A DNA stretch of 64,000 nucleotides from Trebouxia sp. TZW2008. Its lineage: Eukaryota > Chlorophyta > Trebouxiophyceae > Trebouxiales > Trebouxiaceae. A program made the translations under genes and the position numbers. Shown in pieces: positions 33,301 to 43,199 of this stretch. The DNA lies in contig BDIU01000028.1 of the NCBI GenBank assembly GCA_002118135.1, positions 192,711 to 256,710 on the forward strand. Direction: 5' to 3'. The notes beneath the pieces were generated by a model, which was not told the origin of the DNA, did no database searches, and worked only from the letters and a program-made list of their open reading frames with translations. The number at the start of each line of letters is the position of its first letter. Positions within the stretch are counted from its first letter, which is position 1.

Positions 33301-35471
33301 CCTGCAGCCTTCCCAGGTGTGCTGTGCGCATTTCTGGTGCCCAAAAGGGAGATGTTGGCTAAAATACCCAAACCCATCTTCTTGCAGACCGGCAGGCTGG
33401 TTGTGCCTTGCCTTGGGGATACAGAGCCTGCTTCAGAGCCCTGCAGCATGCACACAGTCTTCTAAGCAAGACAGGATTGTGATGTCACCCAAGACACCCT
33501 TCTTTTGGGAGACTAGCAGATTGGCTACTTCTTGCAGTGGTGCTACAGAGCCGTGGTCAGGTCCGTGCAGCATATACAAAACCTTTGAAGCCAAACATGC
33601 TGCCCAGATTTGTGATGTTACCAGGCAACCTCCCAAAGACCAGCAGGTTGACTGCTCCTTGTTTTGTGGCTACAAAGCCTGACTCAGGTCCCTGCAGCAT
33701 GTACAAAGTCTCTGAAGCAAGATCTATAGCCTTCAGGCAGCAAGCGGCCGGTCTATAAGAAGAGTGTCATTGGTGACATCACAACCCACAAAGCGAGACA
33801 TGCTGCTCAGGTTTGTGATGTCGTCCAAGACGACTTATTCGAGACCGGCAGCTTGGCCACTTTTTGTCTTGAGGGTGCAGAGCTTGATTCACAGCCCTGC
33901 AGCATGTTGAAAGTCTTTGAAACAAGACATGTTGCCCGGGTTTCTGATCTCACCAAAGACACCCTTCATGGAGACTGAGACTTGCCCCTTGTTTCAAGGC
34001 TAAAGAACCCGGTTGAGATCCCTGCAACATGCACAAAGTCTTTCAAGCAAGACCTGCTGAGCAGCATGACTGGCACCCTGAAAAGCACAAAGTCTTTACA
34101 CCTGAGACACATGTGCTAGGTGTCTGTGTTACAAGTTTTGTCCTGCCAGGACGGCTTGTGCATGGCGTAGACAAAACAGCTGAACCGCCGGTGAGATGTT
34201 TGGCGTCAGAAGTGCTTTGTCTGCATGCGCGTAATACTGCAGGGTCATTCATCCCAGCTTGATGAGAATGGAAGCGCAAGCTAACAAATAGCATGGTCAA
34301 GTACTGAGTACAGCACTGCTACATACAGCATCCACTCACAAAAAGTATACCCATGACGCATGTTAATACCCTTGAAGGCAAGCACGCAGTACTATCAAGT
34401 ACCTTGTTGTTGACTGTTGCCTTCTCTGGGGGTGCCAAGGATTTGCTGCGAGCAACGCCATTGGCTGCAAACTTTGCGTTCCTTGTTTCTCTGCGGATGA
34501 GCCTCTTCTGAGCCTTTTTGCTCAAACCTGATGTGCATGGCACCACCTGAGCCTGCAACGTATAATGAAATAGCATTCAGCATTGCAAAGCTTGCCAGCA
34601 ATCAAAGCCTCAGTGTGCACATGCTTGAATCAAACACGCTGTGGGGATAGGAGCTTAGCTGATGTAGCAGGGTACGTGATGCAGAATGCAGCAACATTGT
34701 GGAATGTGTTGCTGTGGCACTTCATCAAAGCACTGAGACTGCAATGTGCACAACTGTGGAATTTGATGACCTGTCTCAGCTTGGCAAGGCTGTGAGTTGG
34801 CTGACAGTTGTGTTGACTAACTTTCTAACAGAAGGTCTGACAGTCAGCTGAATACACTGGCAGTCCTGCCACAATCGTTGCAGTAGGCAAGAATGCAAAC
34901 TTGCCACCAGTATTGCAAGCTTAGATGAGGCTTGACGGTTGGTACCTTCAGACACCTTCGGCGGAGGAGGAAGGTGACGTTTTGGATTACACTTATCGTC
35001 ATAGCTACGTAGACAATGGCCGTCAACAATACAGTGACCCCCTGACAAAACCAGCTGTCTAGGCCATAAGTGGCCTGCAGGCTGCTTTCGTAAGTGCGTG
35101 TCGCCGCATTCAGTACCAATGCTAACAGGGCATAGAAGATAGCCTGCAGGCACAGCAGGAAGGTCACTCTGTTGCGTCTACCACGCCACAGCGCAGCAGC
35201 CAAGTCGAAGTGAGCGTTTAAAACGGTCGTACAGCCGTCTTTGGCACATCTTTGCATTTGTTACCTGCCCGAGAGGCCTTGCTAACCTATCTTCCATAGC
35301 ATCACCAATACCAAGACCGGCACCTACGGTACTTTCTAAACGCTTGTTCTTTTTCAGCTGCGCAGGCATACAAAGGTTATGAGACTTGCTGCATCGACCC
35401 TGAAGATTGGCAGTGCATTGTCTCGATGGCCTGTTTGTGTGACATACCTTTTGTCTACTAAATTTTGGCAT
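30323..35471 (-). CDS. Two-transmembrane coiled-coil protein of unknown function
   Basis: Exons complement(30323..30355, 30525..30746, 31317..31421, 32047..32238, 33216..33440, 34403..34552, 34946..35143, 35265..35357, 35448..35471) close in phase to 413 aa. Start MPKFSRQK at ATG 35471, donor GTATGT. A Lys-rich lead-in (LKKNKRLES) precedes two hydrophobic helices (AIFYALLALVLN; VTVLLTAIVYVAMTISVI), then a very basic juxtamembrane segment (SKKAQKRLIRRETRNAK). A Pro/Ala-rich linker ends ARRSWFGGAHAKK, followed by three coiled-coil exons (MARQLKEQQERHAAAERANQ; LLQAQQALAQNNHVNAALQQ; CDELTAEKARLQRAVAVAEE). It ends SSLVGCAIKS. The layout recalls BAP31-like ER proteins, but I see no sequence signature for that. 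Function not assigned. Confidence 0.8.
30448..30520. repeat. (AAGGG)n pentanucleotide microsatellite
   Basis: About 14 units of AAGGG on the plus strand, preceded by A/G-rich irregular sequence. On the coding strand it is a pyrimidine tract (CCCTT)n just upstream of the 3' splice site of the last exon, so it may act as an outsized polypyrimidine tract. Confidence 0.95.
32225..33200 (-). repeat. Array of about seven decayed copies of the acceptor of exon 32047..32238
   Basis: The boundary TATGCTACAG|GRRGTGCCTSAAG recurs on the minus strand near 32240 (used), 32385, 32510, 32780, 32915, 33045 and 33190, each about 130-150 bp apart where intact. Only the 32238 copy leads to the coiled-coil frame. 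Several copies keep a good AG acceptor. Confidence 0.85.
33435..34035 (-). repeat. Array of about five decayed copies of the acceptor of exon 33216..33440
   Basis: The boundary CATGCTGCAG|GGMYCTGA recurs near 33440 (used), 33575, 33695, 33900 and 34025, followed each time by similar sequence (GTAGCMMCAARRCAAG...CTGCYGGTCT). Upstream copies carry indels and stops. Spacing is about 120-135 bp with one gap. Confidence 0.85.
34105..34215 (-). mobile_element. Short remnant of a LINE-like reverse transcriptase 3' end
   Basis: The reverse complement matches the end of the fragment at 37363..37592, including ACACCTAGCACATGTG and the preceding AGGACAAAACTTG/AGGACTTGGGCC region. It is too decayed to identify alone. 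It lies in an intron of the two-TM coiled-coil gene. Confidence 0.5.
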
Positions 35472-36233
35472 CGTACAAAGTCGCTGTACTAACGCACACA
35501 GCGTCTCATGACGATGCTTGCTCAATCAGCTTGCAGCGAAAGGCTGCTGCATTGCCAGATCAAGCATCACACTCGGGTGCATAACGGTGTTCACGGATCT
35601 GTCGCAACAGCTGAGCGTTGTGAAGCAAAGTTTGCGGTTTCCAGAAATCTAAATACGCCTGTCATGCCCTAGCAGAAACCCTCGGACCCCACTGCAGTCT
35701 GCAGTTGTCTTGTAATCATGCATCTAGCAACAGAGCTTGTGGCAGCTGCTGATCGTCGTGGCCCCTACTGAAGGTCAAAAGCTCAAGTCAACCGAACTTA
35801 AATGATCGGAATGTGTCAAGGCTGACGCCCATATGCAACGGACATCTGCTGTCTGAGGGTGGCAGCTTCGCATTTATGCAGCACACAAATCTGCAACAGA
35901 TGCCACTAGATGACTACACCAGAGCTCCTTTGGTTGAGAGCGAGCTTCAGCAATGTAGCAAAATCCCTGCTGTTGCAGCTATGCAAATTGCTTCTGACTC
36001 TCTGCAGCAACCTGCCAATAGTAACAAAACAACAGAAGGAAACGTACAATCACGCACAACACGCTGATGCTTCTAAGCAGCGAGAAGTGTGACTACTGTC
36101 AGGACCACGCAGGATTTGCTCAAAAGCTGACAATATTCATCATTGGCTGAATTTGGAGACAGTGCATGATTGCTGCACTTTTCAGCGCAATGTCTACAAT
36201 GAACCAGCGGTATTGATTTGATCACTGCATTTA
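35472..36233. other. Intergenic, no gene recognised
   Basis: Between the start of the two-TM gene and the end of the OAT gene, both on the minus strand. Only short frames without motifs. Confidence 0.5.
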
Positions 36234-39200
36234 TCAGGCTGATGCAGCCTTCGGGGCATCGTCTGTCAAAGATTCATCAAACGACGCCACTGTTCTCGAA
36301 ATGATGTCAGAGCACTCCATAATCTGGTCTTCTGTCATTGTCAAGGCGGGTGCAAATCGAATGATGTCACCATGCGTCGGCTTGGCCTGCACCAGGACAT
36401 ACATGTCAGCAAAACAAATCTGAAACAATTCATGACCTTCTGCTGTGAGTTCACTTGCATGTATCACTCATGAAACAGACAGTGCAGTCAGTATGTCATG
36501 TTTCAATCTTGGCAGAGATTGAGGCTTCATGCATTGTTTGGCTGCACACACAATGCATGAGGCAGCCATGTTGATGCAAGAAGACAGTAGACTGGTCCTG
36601 CTGGTATCTGATACCCACAATTACTCCAGACATGCAAAATTAGCATGTATTTTGTAGGCGTCATGACAATAGCTTGGAACAGTACACAGGTATCATAACC
36701 AGCAACGTAGCTGGTACGCACATTGTAGCAAGACATGCATATACAGCAGCTGCATATGCATAAATAGCAAGACAATAGCGGTGTGTTTACCAGGAGTCCA
36801 TTATCTTTGAGCTTCATGCAGACGTCATAGGCATTCACGCCACCTTGCTCCTTGATCACAATTGCATTGAGAAGACCCTTGCCGCGCACCTACATCAAGG
36901 TATAAATCAGATAAACCAATGCTGCAGATATTGGCTGCGTCCTCTCGCTACAAGGAAAGCTTGCACCAGCTGGGAGATGGCCATGTAAGACACAATCAAG
37001 TGAGTAAGGGTGCTGGACATGTGTATAAGCTGCCATAATGGTGCTGATGAGCCCAAGTGAATTCTCAAGGCAAAAAAAGGTTCAGGAGCTTGCTGACATC
37101 TGCAACTGCATTGCAAGACTGACAGCAAATTGAGGGCATGCACCAAGACACTTTGCAAGGTGAAGCTTGCAAGCATCAGCTGTTGAAATGAAGTCCAGAA
37201 GCAGCAATGAATCAGCTGAAGGCAAAACTTACTGCTATGAAATCACAAAGGCTTGCAGCATACACACAACAACGACATTTGCGGTATGTCTTTGAGTAAT
37301 CATGTCTCAAATGCGCACATTTTGTCGTTGTGTCAGATGTGCTCAATGGAGTCTCAATTGAGGAGCAAAAGGCTCAGGCGGTATGGTCACGCTTGCAGGA
37401 TGTCACACAATAAATTGCCTAAAATCATGCTGTTTGGTCAGGTCAAGGGCCCAAACCCACAGGGTCAACCTAGGAAGATATGGAACGACATTGTTTTGTC
37501 TGGCTTTTGCATGTTGAGCATCGCTCGCCGTTGTCATGACGCCCAGAACAAGCCCGCTTGGCAGGATAGGACTTGGGCCACACACACCTAGCACATGTGC
37601 TGGAAAGTGTAACCATTTCTTGTTATTGTAGACACAAAGTTGCATCCTACTGTGGTGACACGCTCTGTGGAGTCCTGCAGGCCTCTCAGCTGCTGCCTCA
37701 GCAGCTTTCCTAGTTTGTCAGACTTCTGCGCCAGCTGCTCCTCAACAAGCACCTGCAGGGCTGCCTTGGCTACCCTAGCAGCCACTGGGTTGCCTCCATA
37801 CGTGCTGCCATGTTGACCTCTTTGTATCGTCAACATGACCTGCAGAACCAATCTCACTGGAAGTCTGGCAATGATGATTTCTGCAGCAATGGTCATTTTA
37901 CACATCCCCATGCAAGAATGCAAGGTTGCCTTAGCTACCCTAGCAGCCACAGGGTTGCATCCATACGTGCCGCCATGTTGACCTCTCTGTGTTTTTAGCA
38001 TCACCTGCAGCAAACAAGTATCTCTCATCAGTGAACTGCTCCCTTATGTGCGGCCATGTTGACTTCCTTGTACCATCAGCATCATCGGCAGCACCAAAAT
38101 TCCCCACAGAAAGCCTTGAGCCTAGAATTGGTCAAGCCTCCACCAGCGTTAGGAAGGCTGACATTACTGCCCTAACCATCCTCTGCCCTCAGCAGGTTCA
38201 CACTGGTCAAGCCGCACACCACAGGCAATTCAAGGCCAATCTACAGCTGTGTACACCTCACTGCTCAACACCAACACCACAGGCAACTCAAAGCCAGACT
38301 CGAGTTTGGCATGACTCTCTGTCTGAGGTACACAAACCAAAAGCACCTCAAGGCCAACTGCAGCTTGTGCATGTTTCACTGTTTAAGCCACACACTAAAC
38401 ACAACACAAGGCCCAGCAGCAGATGTGCGTACCTTGTCATCTGCCAACACAGCTGAGACTGGGTAGATGCCACCAGACAATGCTTTGCCAAGAACCAGGA
38501 TGTCAGGCCTAACACCTTCCCAGTCACACGCCAGCATCCGGCCTGTGCGAGCCAGGCCTGTCTGTACTTCATCCCCTATCAACAGGGCATTGTGGGCCTT
38601 CAACAGTGCATGGGCTCCCCTTAGGTACCCCTCATCTGGCACCACTACCCCAGCTTCACCCTGTAACAGACGGACACACTCATCAGTCTTGATTACAGTC
38701 ACAGACTAGCATGTGAGCTATGTGAGCCAGGCCAGTATGCATTGCATAGCCTATCAGCAAGGCGTTGTGCTCCTTCAATAAGGCATGGGCCCCCCTTAGT
38801 CACCCCTCATCAGGCACCACTACCCCAGCTTCACCCTGTAACAGATGGACACACTCAACAGTCCTGCTTTCCACCACAGACCAAAATGCAAGCTATGCGA
38901 GGCAGGCTTGTCTGCACTTCATCGCCTATCAATAGGGCGTTGTGCTCCTTCAAGAAGGCGTTGGCTCCCCTAAGGTGCCCCTCATCTGGCACCACTGCCC
39001 CAGCCTCACCCTGCAACAGACATACACACTGATCAGTGCTGCTTTCAGCCACAGACGAGCATGCGGCCTGTGCATATTCAGCCATTTTTCCTTCATAGCC
39101 TGTCAACAAGGCGCTGTGCTCCTTCGAAAGTGCATGGGTCCCCTTAGGCACCCATCATTAACCCCTGCTGCTGTAACAGGCAAACACACTCATCAGTCCT

Positions 39201-41314
39201 GCTGTCAGACACAGAACAACATGCGAGCTATGTGAGGCAGGCCAGTCTGCAATTCATCGCCTATCAATAGGGCACTTCAACAGGGCGTGAGGACCATTGA
39301 AGTACCCTCAGCAAGCACAAATGCCCTCGTCTCACCCTACAGCAGACACACTTGGACTCATTGCTCTCTCCTGTCGTTGCTTTTGCATATTGTCTTCGAT
39401 GCCAACTCATGTCAACACAGTTGATATGCTGTGCAGTTTGACAAGTTGATGACTGATGCAGATCCTGACCAGAGCCGCAGCCATCCTGGACTACAGGCAG
39501 TCACCACCTGGCCCCTGGTTCTACATACATGGCTTTCTGCTTATTTTGCAATCAAAGGTTCATGCTCTTCTGTTGCCTTCCTTGGGCATCAAGTCAAGGC
39601 AATGAACATGTTGATTTTCAGGGAGTTCATTCTGTCGACGCCAGGACTTTGTGGCCTGGCATTGGTGCCCTGCCAATATTGATGCAGAAAATTGTTGATT
39701 CAGTGCAAAACAGGCCAGCGCTTGTCCAAAAACAAGTGGGCTGCGCTGACCTGTATTGGCTCCACCATGAAAGCAACAATGTTTGGATTGCTCTTCAGCT
39801 TGCCCTCGAGAGCTGCCAGGTCATTGTAGGGAATGACCTCAAAGCCTGGCATGTATGGACCAAACCCCCCATAGCTCTCAGGGTCTGCAGTGCATGAAGA
39901 ACAAGCAATTTATGCCATTGTGCATCATAACGGGGATCTCTGTGAGTTGAAGCAGCAAGGGCATTAACACAGTCACATGCTGACATACGTGATAGTCCGC
40001 ACCAAGCACCGCGTAAACTGTAACGCATTCAATGGGACAAGAATGCTGCATATGACATCTGTGTTTTGACACAAGTGCTTGAAAAGTGTGTACCTGTAGA
40101 GGATGATATCGCTGCAAGAGTTCTGCCCCAGAAGTTGTTCTCAGCAAACAAGATGACTGCTTGATTCTTTGGGACACCTTTCACATCATAACCCCATCTC
40201 CTGCAGCGACTTCATCCAGTCAAAGCCTGCCTTGACATATTCGCAGTTGGTCAAACAGATCCTACCAGGACGATACAGATGCCATCATCAACTTGGATTG
40301 GACTTGCAGGCATGCACGCGAGACGAACAGCACAATGCATTGACAATGGCTTATGAAAACTCAGTGCACTCATGCATCATGTGTCAATGGCTTCAGGTCC
40401 AAGAATCAAAGACTGAGCCAGCATTGCCACACTTTGTTGCCTGGAATAGGCTCTCTTGGTGCAGTCAGCACTAATATGCTGCTCATTCACAAAGCAATGA
40501 CCAAGGCAGATTGACCAGCACACGGTTTTATTGAGTACAGACGTATTGATCGGCATGAGGTTGGACCAGGTCAGATTAATCACAAAGTTGCACAGCATGG
40601 ATAGGAGGGGCCAATCAACGTATGAAGCAGACCTGGCCAATTTGCAGGCTGTTTCGCCTCCCTCCACACCAGTGTTCATGGGCAAAACCTTGTCATAGCC
40701 AAACAACTTGGTGATGTACTCCTCGTACTGCCCAAGCACATCATTGTAGAAAGCTCTTGATGTCAAGGACAGCGTTTGGATCTGGTCTATCAGCGCTTGC
40801 ACAATCTGCAGGCAGAACAAGCCTTGAAAACAGCGGATTTGACAAATCAGAAGCATAATATATCTGGGTGTACAGCTTTCAGACAACAAGCATGCAGGGC
40901 TGCGGTTGCAGGCAGCAGTCTAGCAACAGACCTTTGGGTGATTGTGCCCTTGATTTGTAGCAGAGTACGCACTGAGGAAGTCATAGTAGCGCTTGTTGTC
41001 CACATCCCAGACAAAGCAACCTTGTGCCTTGTTGAGGACAACAGGAATGGGGGCGTAGTTGTGAGCACCGTACTTGTTCTCGCGCTCAATGAACTGCAGC
41101 AGTGTGTGACTTATTAGTCAAAAAGCAGCCAGCCTGTGGCCTTGAACAGAGCGGTCTTTACTGCAACGCGTACGCTCTGCTGAACTGTAGAGGACGCCTG
41201 GGCTTGTGTAGCAAATGCGCGGGCGCTGGTGGACGGCGATGCTTGTTCGGACAAAGATCCAACACTCTCGACAACGCGGAGACGACGTGCCGCAGCTGCT
41301 GCACACCGCCTCAT
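36234..41314 (-). CDS. OAT: Ornithine delta-aminotransferase
   Basis: Exons complement(36234..36386, 36791..36889, 37651..37839, 38433..38660, 39751..39884, 40094..40200, 40633..40805, 40932..41093, 41174..41314) close in phase to 461 aa. The N-terminus ([13 protein letters not shown] ... ARAFATQ) is a mitochondrial-type presequence. Diagnostic segments: [73 protein letters not shown] with the PLP-ring Asp; LGKALSGG with the Schiff-base Lys; [17 protein letters not shown]. The class-III PLP enzyme converts ornithine plus 2-oxoglutarate to glutamate semialdehyde plus glutamate, linking arginine and proline metabolism. Two introns hold tandem exon-start copies and one holds a retroelement fragment. 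Confidence 0.96.
37363..37592 (+). mobile_element. LINE-type reverse transcriptase C-terminal fragment
   Basis: The plus frame reads [38 protein letters not shown], ending [13 protein letters not shown] then stop. This is the common tail of non-LTR retrotransposon polyproteins (RLRWLGHVxRM...LPKxxLFG...GRPxxRWxD...DRxxWR). It is inserted antisense in the OAT intron between exons 37651 and 36889. Only the tail remains, as expected of 5'-truncated insertion. Confidence 0.85.
37835..38095 (-). repeat. Three copies of an OAT exon start (QRGQHG exon)
   Basis: The used exon start is at 37839 (GTCATGTTGACGATACAAAG on the minus strand). A well-preserved copy starts at 38004 ([21 protein letters not shown]) and a decayed one near 38085, with a period of about 165 then 80 bp. 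The second copy lacks the downstream half of the exon. Confidence 0.9.
38660..39345 (-). repeat. Five-copy array of an OAT exon start, 175-bp period
   Basis: Copies of the acceptor plus [11 protein letters not shown] coding sequence start at 38660 (used), 38835, 39010, about 39180 and about 39336. The first intervals are exactly 175 bp. The 39010 copy is still open through LIGDEVQT; the 38835 copy has a stop; the last two are eroded. Confidence 0.95.
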
Positions 41315-41540
41315 CTTGATGCGAGGGCGTCGGCTGACCCTTCGGTGCCACTTAAATGCCAAGATCGTGCAATCGACTTGCAATGGAATCGGAGCTGCTA
41401 AACGCGATAGCCCGAGGCGTGCGCGGGAAGACGCGTATCGGAAGTTTGTGCTGATGTAGCCTGATTGATGGGCACATCCTCACGTGCGTCGCGATGACTA
41501 ACTGGCTATCTTATTCAGAATCTGAGCCCGACCTGCAAAG
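41315..41540. promoter_or_regulatory. Divergent promoter region, OAT / thylakoid-type protein
   Basis: 226 bp between divergent ATGs, locally GC-rich with CG dinucleotides (CACGTGCGTCGCG near 41482), in contrast to surrounding sequence. An ACGTG core could be a G-box-like element; not tested. Confidence 0.35.
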
Positions 41541-42923
41541 ATGTGGAAGTTGCTGCTTAGAAAGTGCAGTGAACCGGCAGCGACAATGGCAGCCTCAATC
41601 GCATGCACCTCAAATCTTGTAGCATTCAGAAGCGTGTGCAAGCCAGTGCCGGTAGGACGAAGTTCTGCTTCGCGACAACAGCAAAGAGCGCATCGCAGGA
41701 TCACGACGAAGGCGGGCTTGACCGACACAGGATACGTACTAGCTGATGCCGTCAGCAAGGTTGCAGACAAAGCTGATAAAACTTTCGGCTCGGTTGATGC
41801 TCCAGCATGGGTGCTGCCTGTCTCGTAAGAGCTTTGTCCACCGAGCTGCCTGCACAGACCAAGTCCTCGTAGAAAACGTGACTGAAGGAAGAAGCTATTG
41901 AACTTTGATGCAGGGCTATTGCCGTGGCAGTAGTCTTGACAGCCTCAAGCCTACTTCTCAAGCCAGGTAAGGATCTAATGTGACAGCTGATTCTGTGAGC
42001 AATCAGTTGCAAAAACTCATATCAGCGAAGAACCAAAGCACTGCGTTCCTTGCTCTGTGTTCTGTATCTTGAATGCTTTGTTCTGAACACTTGCAAGTGC
42101 AGGTGTTGATGCTCAGCAGAAGATGGCAGATAGAGATGCCAACAAGTGGAACAAGTGATTGCCATAGGAGGGCAAAGTGCTTCACTATAGCATGGAAATT
42201 CCGAAGCCAAATGAGCAAGCTGCTGAGACAAGCAATTTCAGGCTGTAAATGCATGATGCAGAACGGCATGAGGCTGTCACTCATTGACTGAACTTGCATT
42301 TGGGTCTTGACAAACCTGCACTTAAGCAGCGCTGCAGAGTTATGCTGAATGCCATATTAAAACGCTGACGCATCACTCAGTAATGCATCCAGCGACGTGT
42401 GTTTCGTAAAACAACAACAGAAAGCAGTGAGTCAACAGCGTCAATTGAAGTACACGAAGGGTCTTGTACTATTTGCATGCATCCCACAGCCCCGCAAAGG
42501 CAGCAGAGTCTTGACCAAGCATGCTAAAGAGCAGCAGCATGAGCATGAACACCTGCCAACTGATGCATTGTACAGTTTTCATTACACTCATGCTGTTGCA
42601 GCACAAGAGCCTTTCTTGCTAATGAGTGAAGAAATGATATATATACATATATGCATCGCCAGCTCAAAAGAAACAACCTTAAGTTTGCTGAAGGCAATGC
42701 TAACTTCTTCATGAGCATCTCCATGTCATTTGCAGCATTTCAGGCTATGGGCGCGAAGAACAGAGTCACCAATGGTCCAGGTAAACTTTAGAGACACCCC
42801 TCATTGTTTCATATTCTTGCAATATTGTTGCAAGGTGTTGGTAAGTAGTCCAGGCACAGCACTGCCTCTTGTCTCGTAGGCGGTCCTGAGGCGGTCTACA
42901 AGGATGTGATTCTGCAGGGCTGA
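41541..42923 (+). CDS. Small single-TM thylakoid-type plastid protein
   Basis: Exons 41541..41824, 41914..41966, 42736..42780, 42880..42923 close to 141 aa (126 aa if ATG 41586 is used, which gives a more typical transit peptide MAASIACTSNLVAF). The mature part reads TDTGYVLADAVSKVADKADK, APAWVLPVSAIAVAVVLTAS as one membrane span, then LLLKP, and a short tail NRVTNGPGGPEAVYKDVIL. The transit-like leader plus a single span suggests a thylakoid or envelope protein. No named family recognised. Its 5' end is shared with OAT. Confidence 0.7.
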
Positions 42924-42955
42924 TGCCCATGCTACATAACAACCCAATCTACTGC

Positions 42956-43138
42956 CTACTGCATGTCGCCGCTGCTACCCGCTTTAAGCTGCAGATATGT
43001 AGACATGGCTTGTACACGTGAGCAACCAACTGATGGTTTCGGAGCAAGAGTGTCTACGAGCTTGGCCCTGTCGCTGTCGCCAATGCGCGCTGTCGACATG
43101 CAGCGCCTCGCAGCCTGTCTTGCGAAAGCGAGAGTCAT
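42956..43138 (-). CDS. Possible 60-aa protein with mitochondrial-type leader
   Basis: ATG 43138 opens MTLAFARQAARRCMSTARI, strikingly like a mitochondrial presequence with an RCMS cleavage context, and ends KAGSSGDMQ. It lies between the thylakoid-type gene and the GLDH start on the opposite strand. No homologue recognised and no further exons found; may be chance. Confidence 0.3.
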   Translation of the reverse strand: MTLAFARQAARRCMSTARIGDSDRAKLVDTLAPKPSVGCSRVQAMSTYLQLKAGSSGDMQ

Positions 43139-43199
43139 TTCAAAAGGTAAGGCCTACGTGAGTTGCCAGCGATACCGCGGTCCGCCCGTCAGACTTACG

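Noticed and set aside
32225..34035. CRISPR or satellite array
   Set aside because: Units diverge, lack constant spacers, and each contains a splice acceptor matching the downstream exon.
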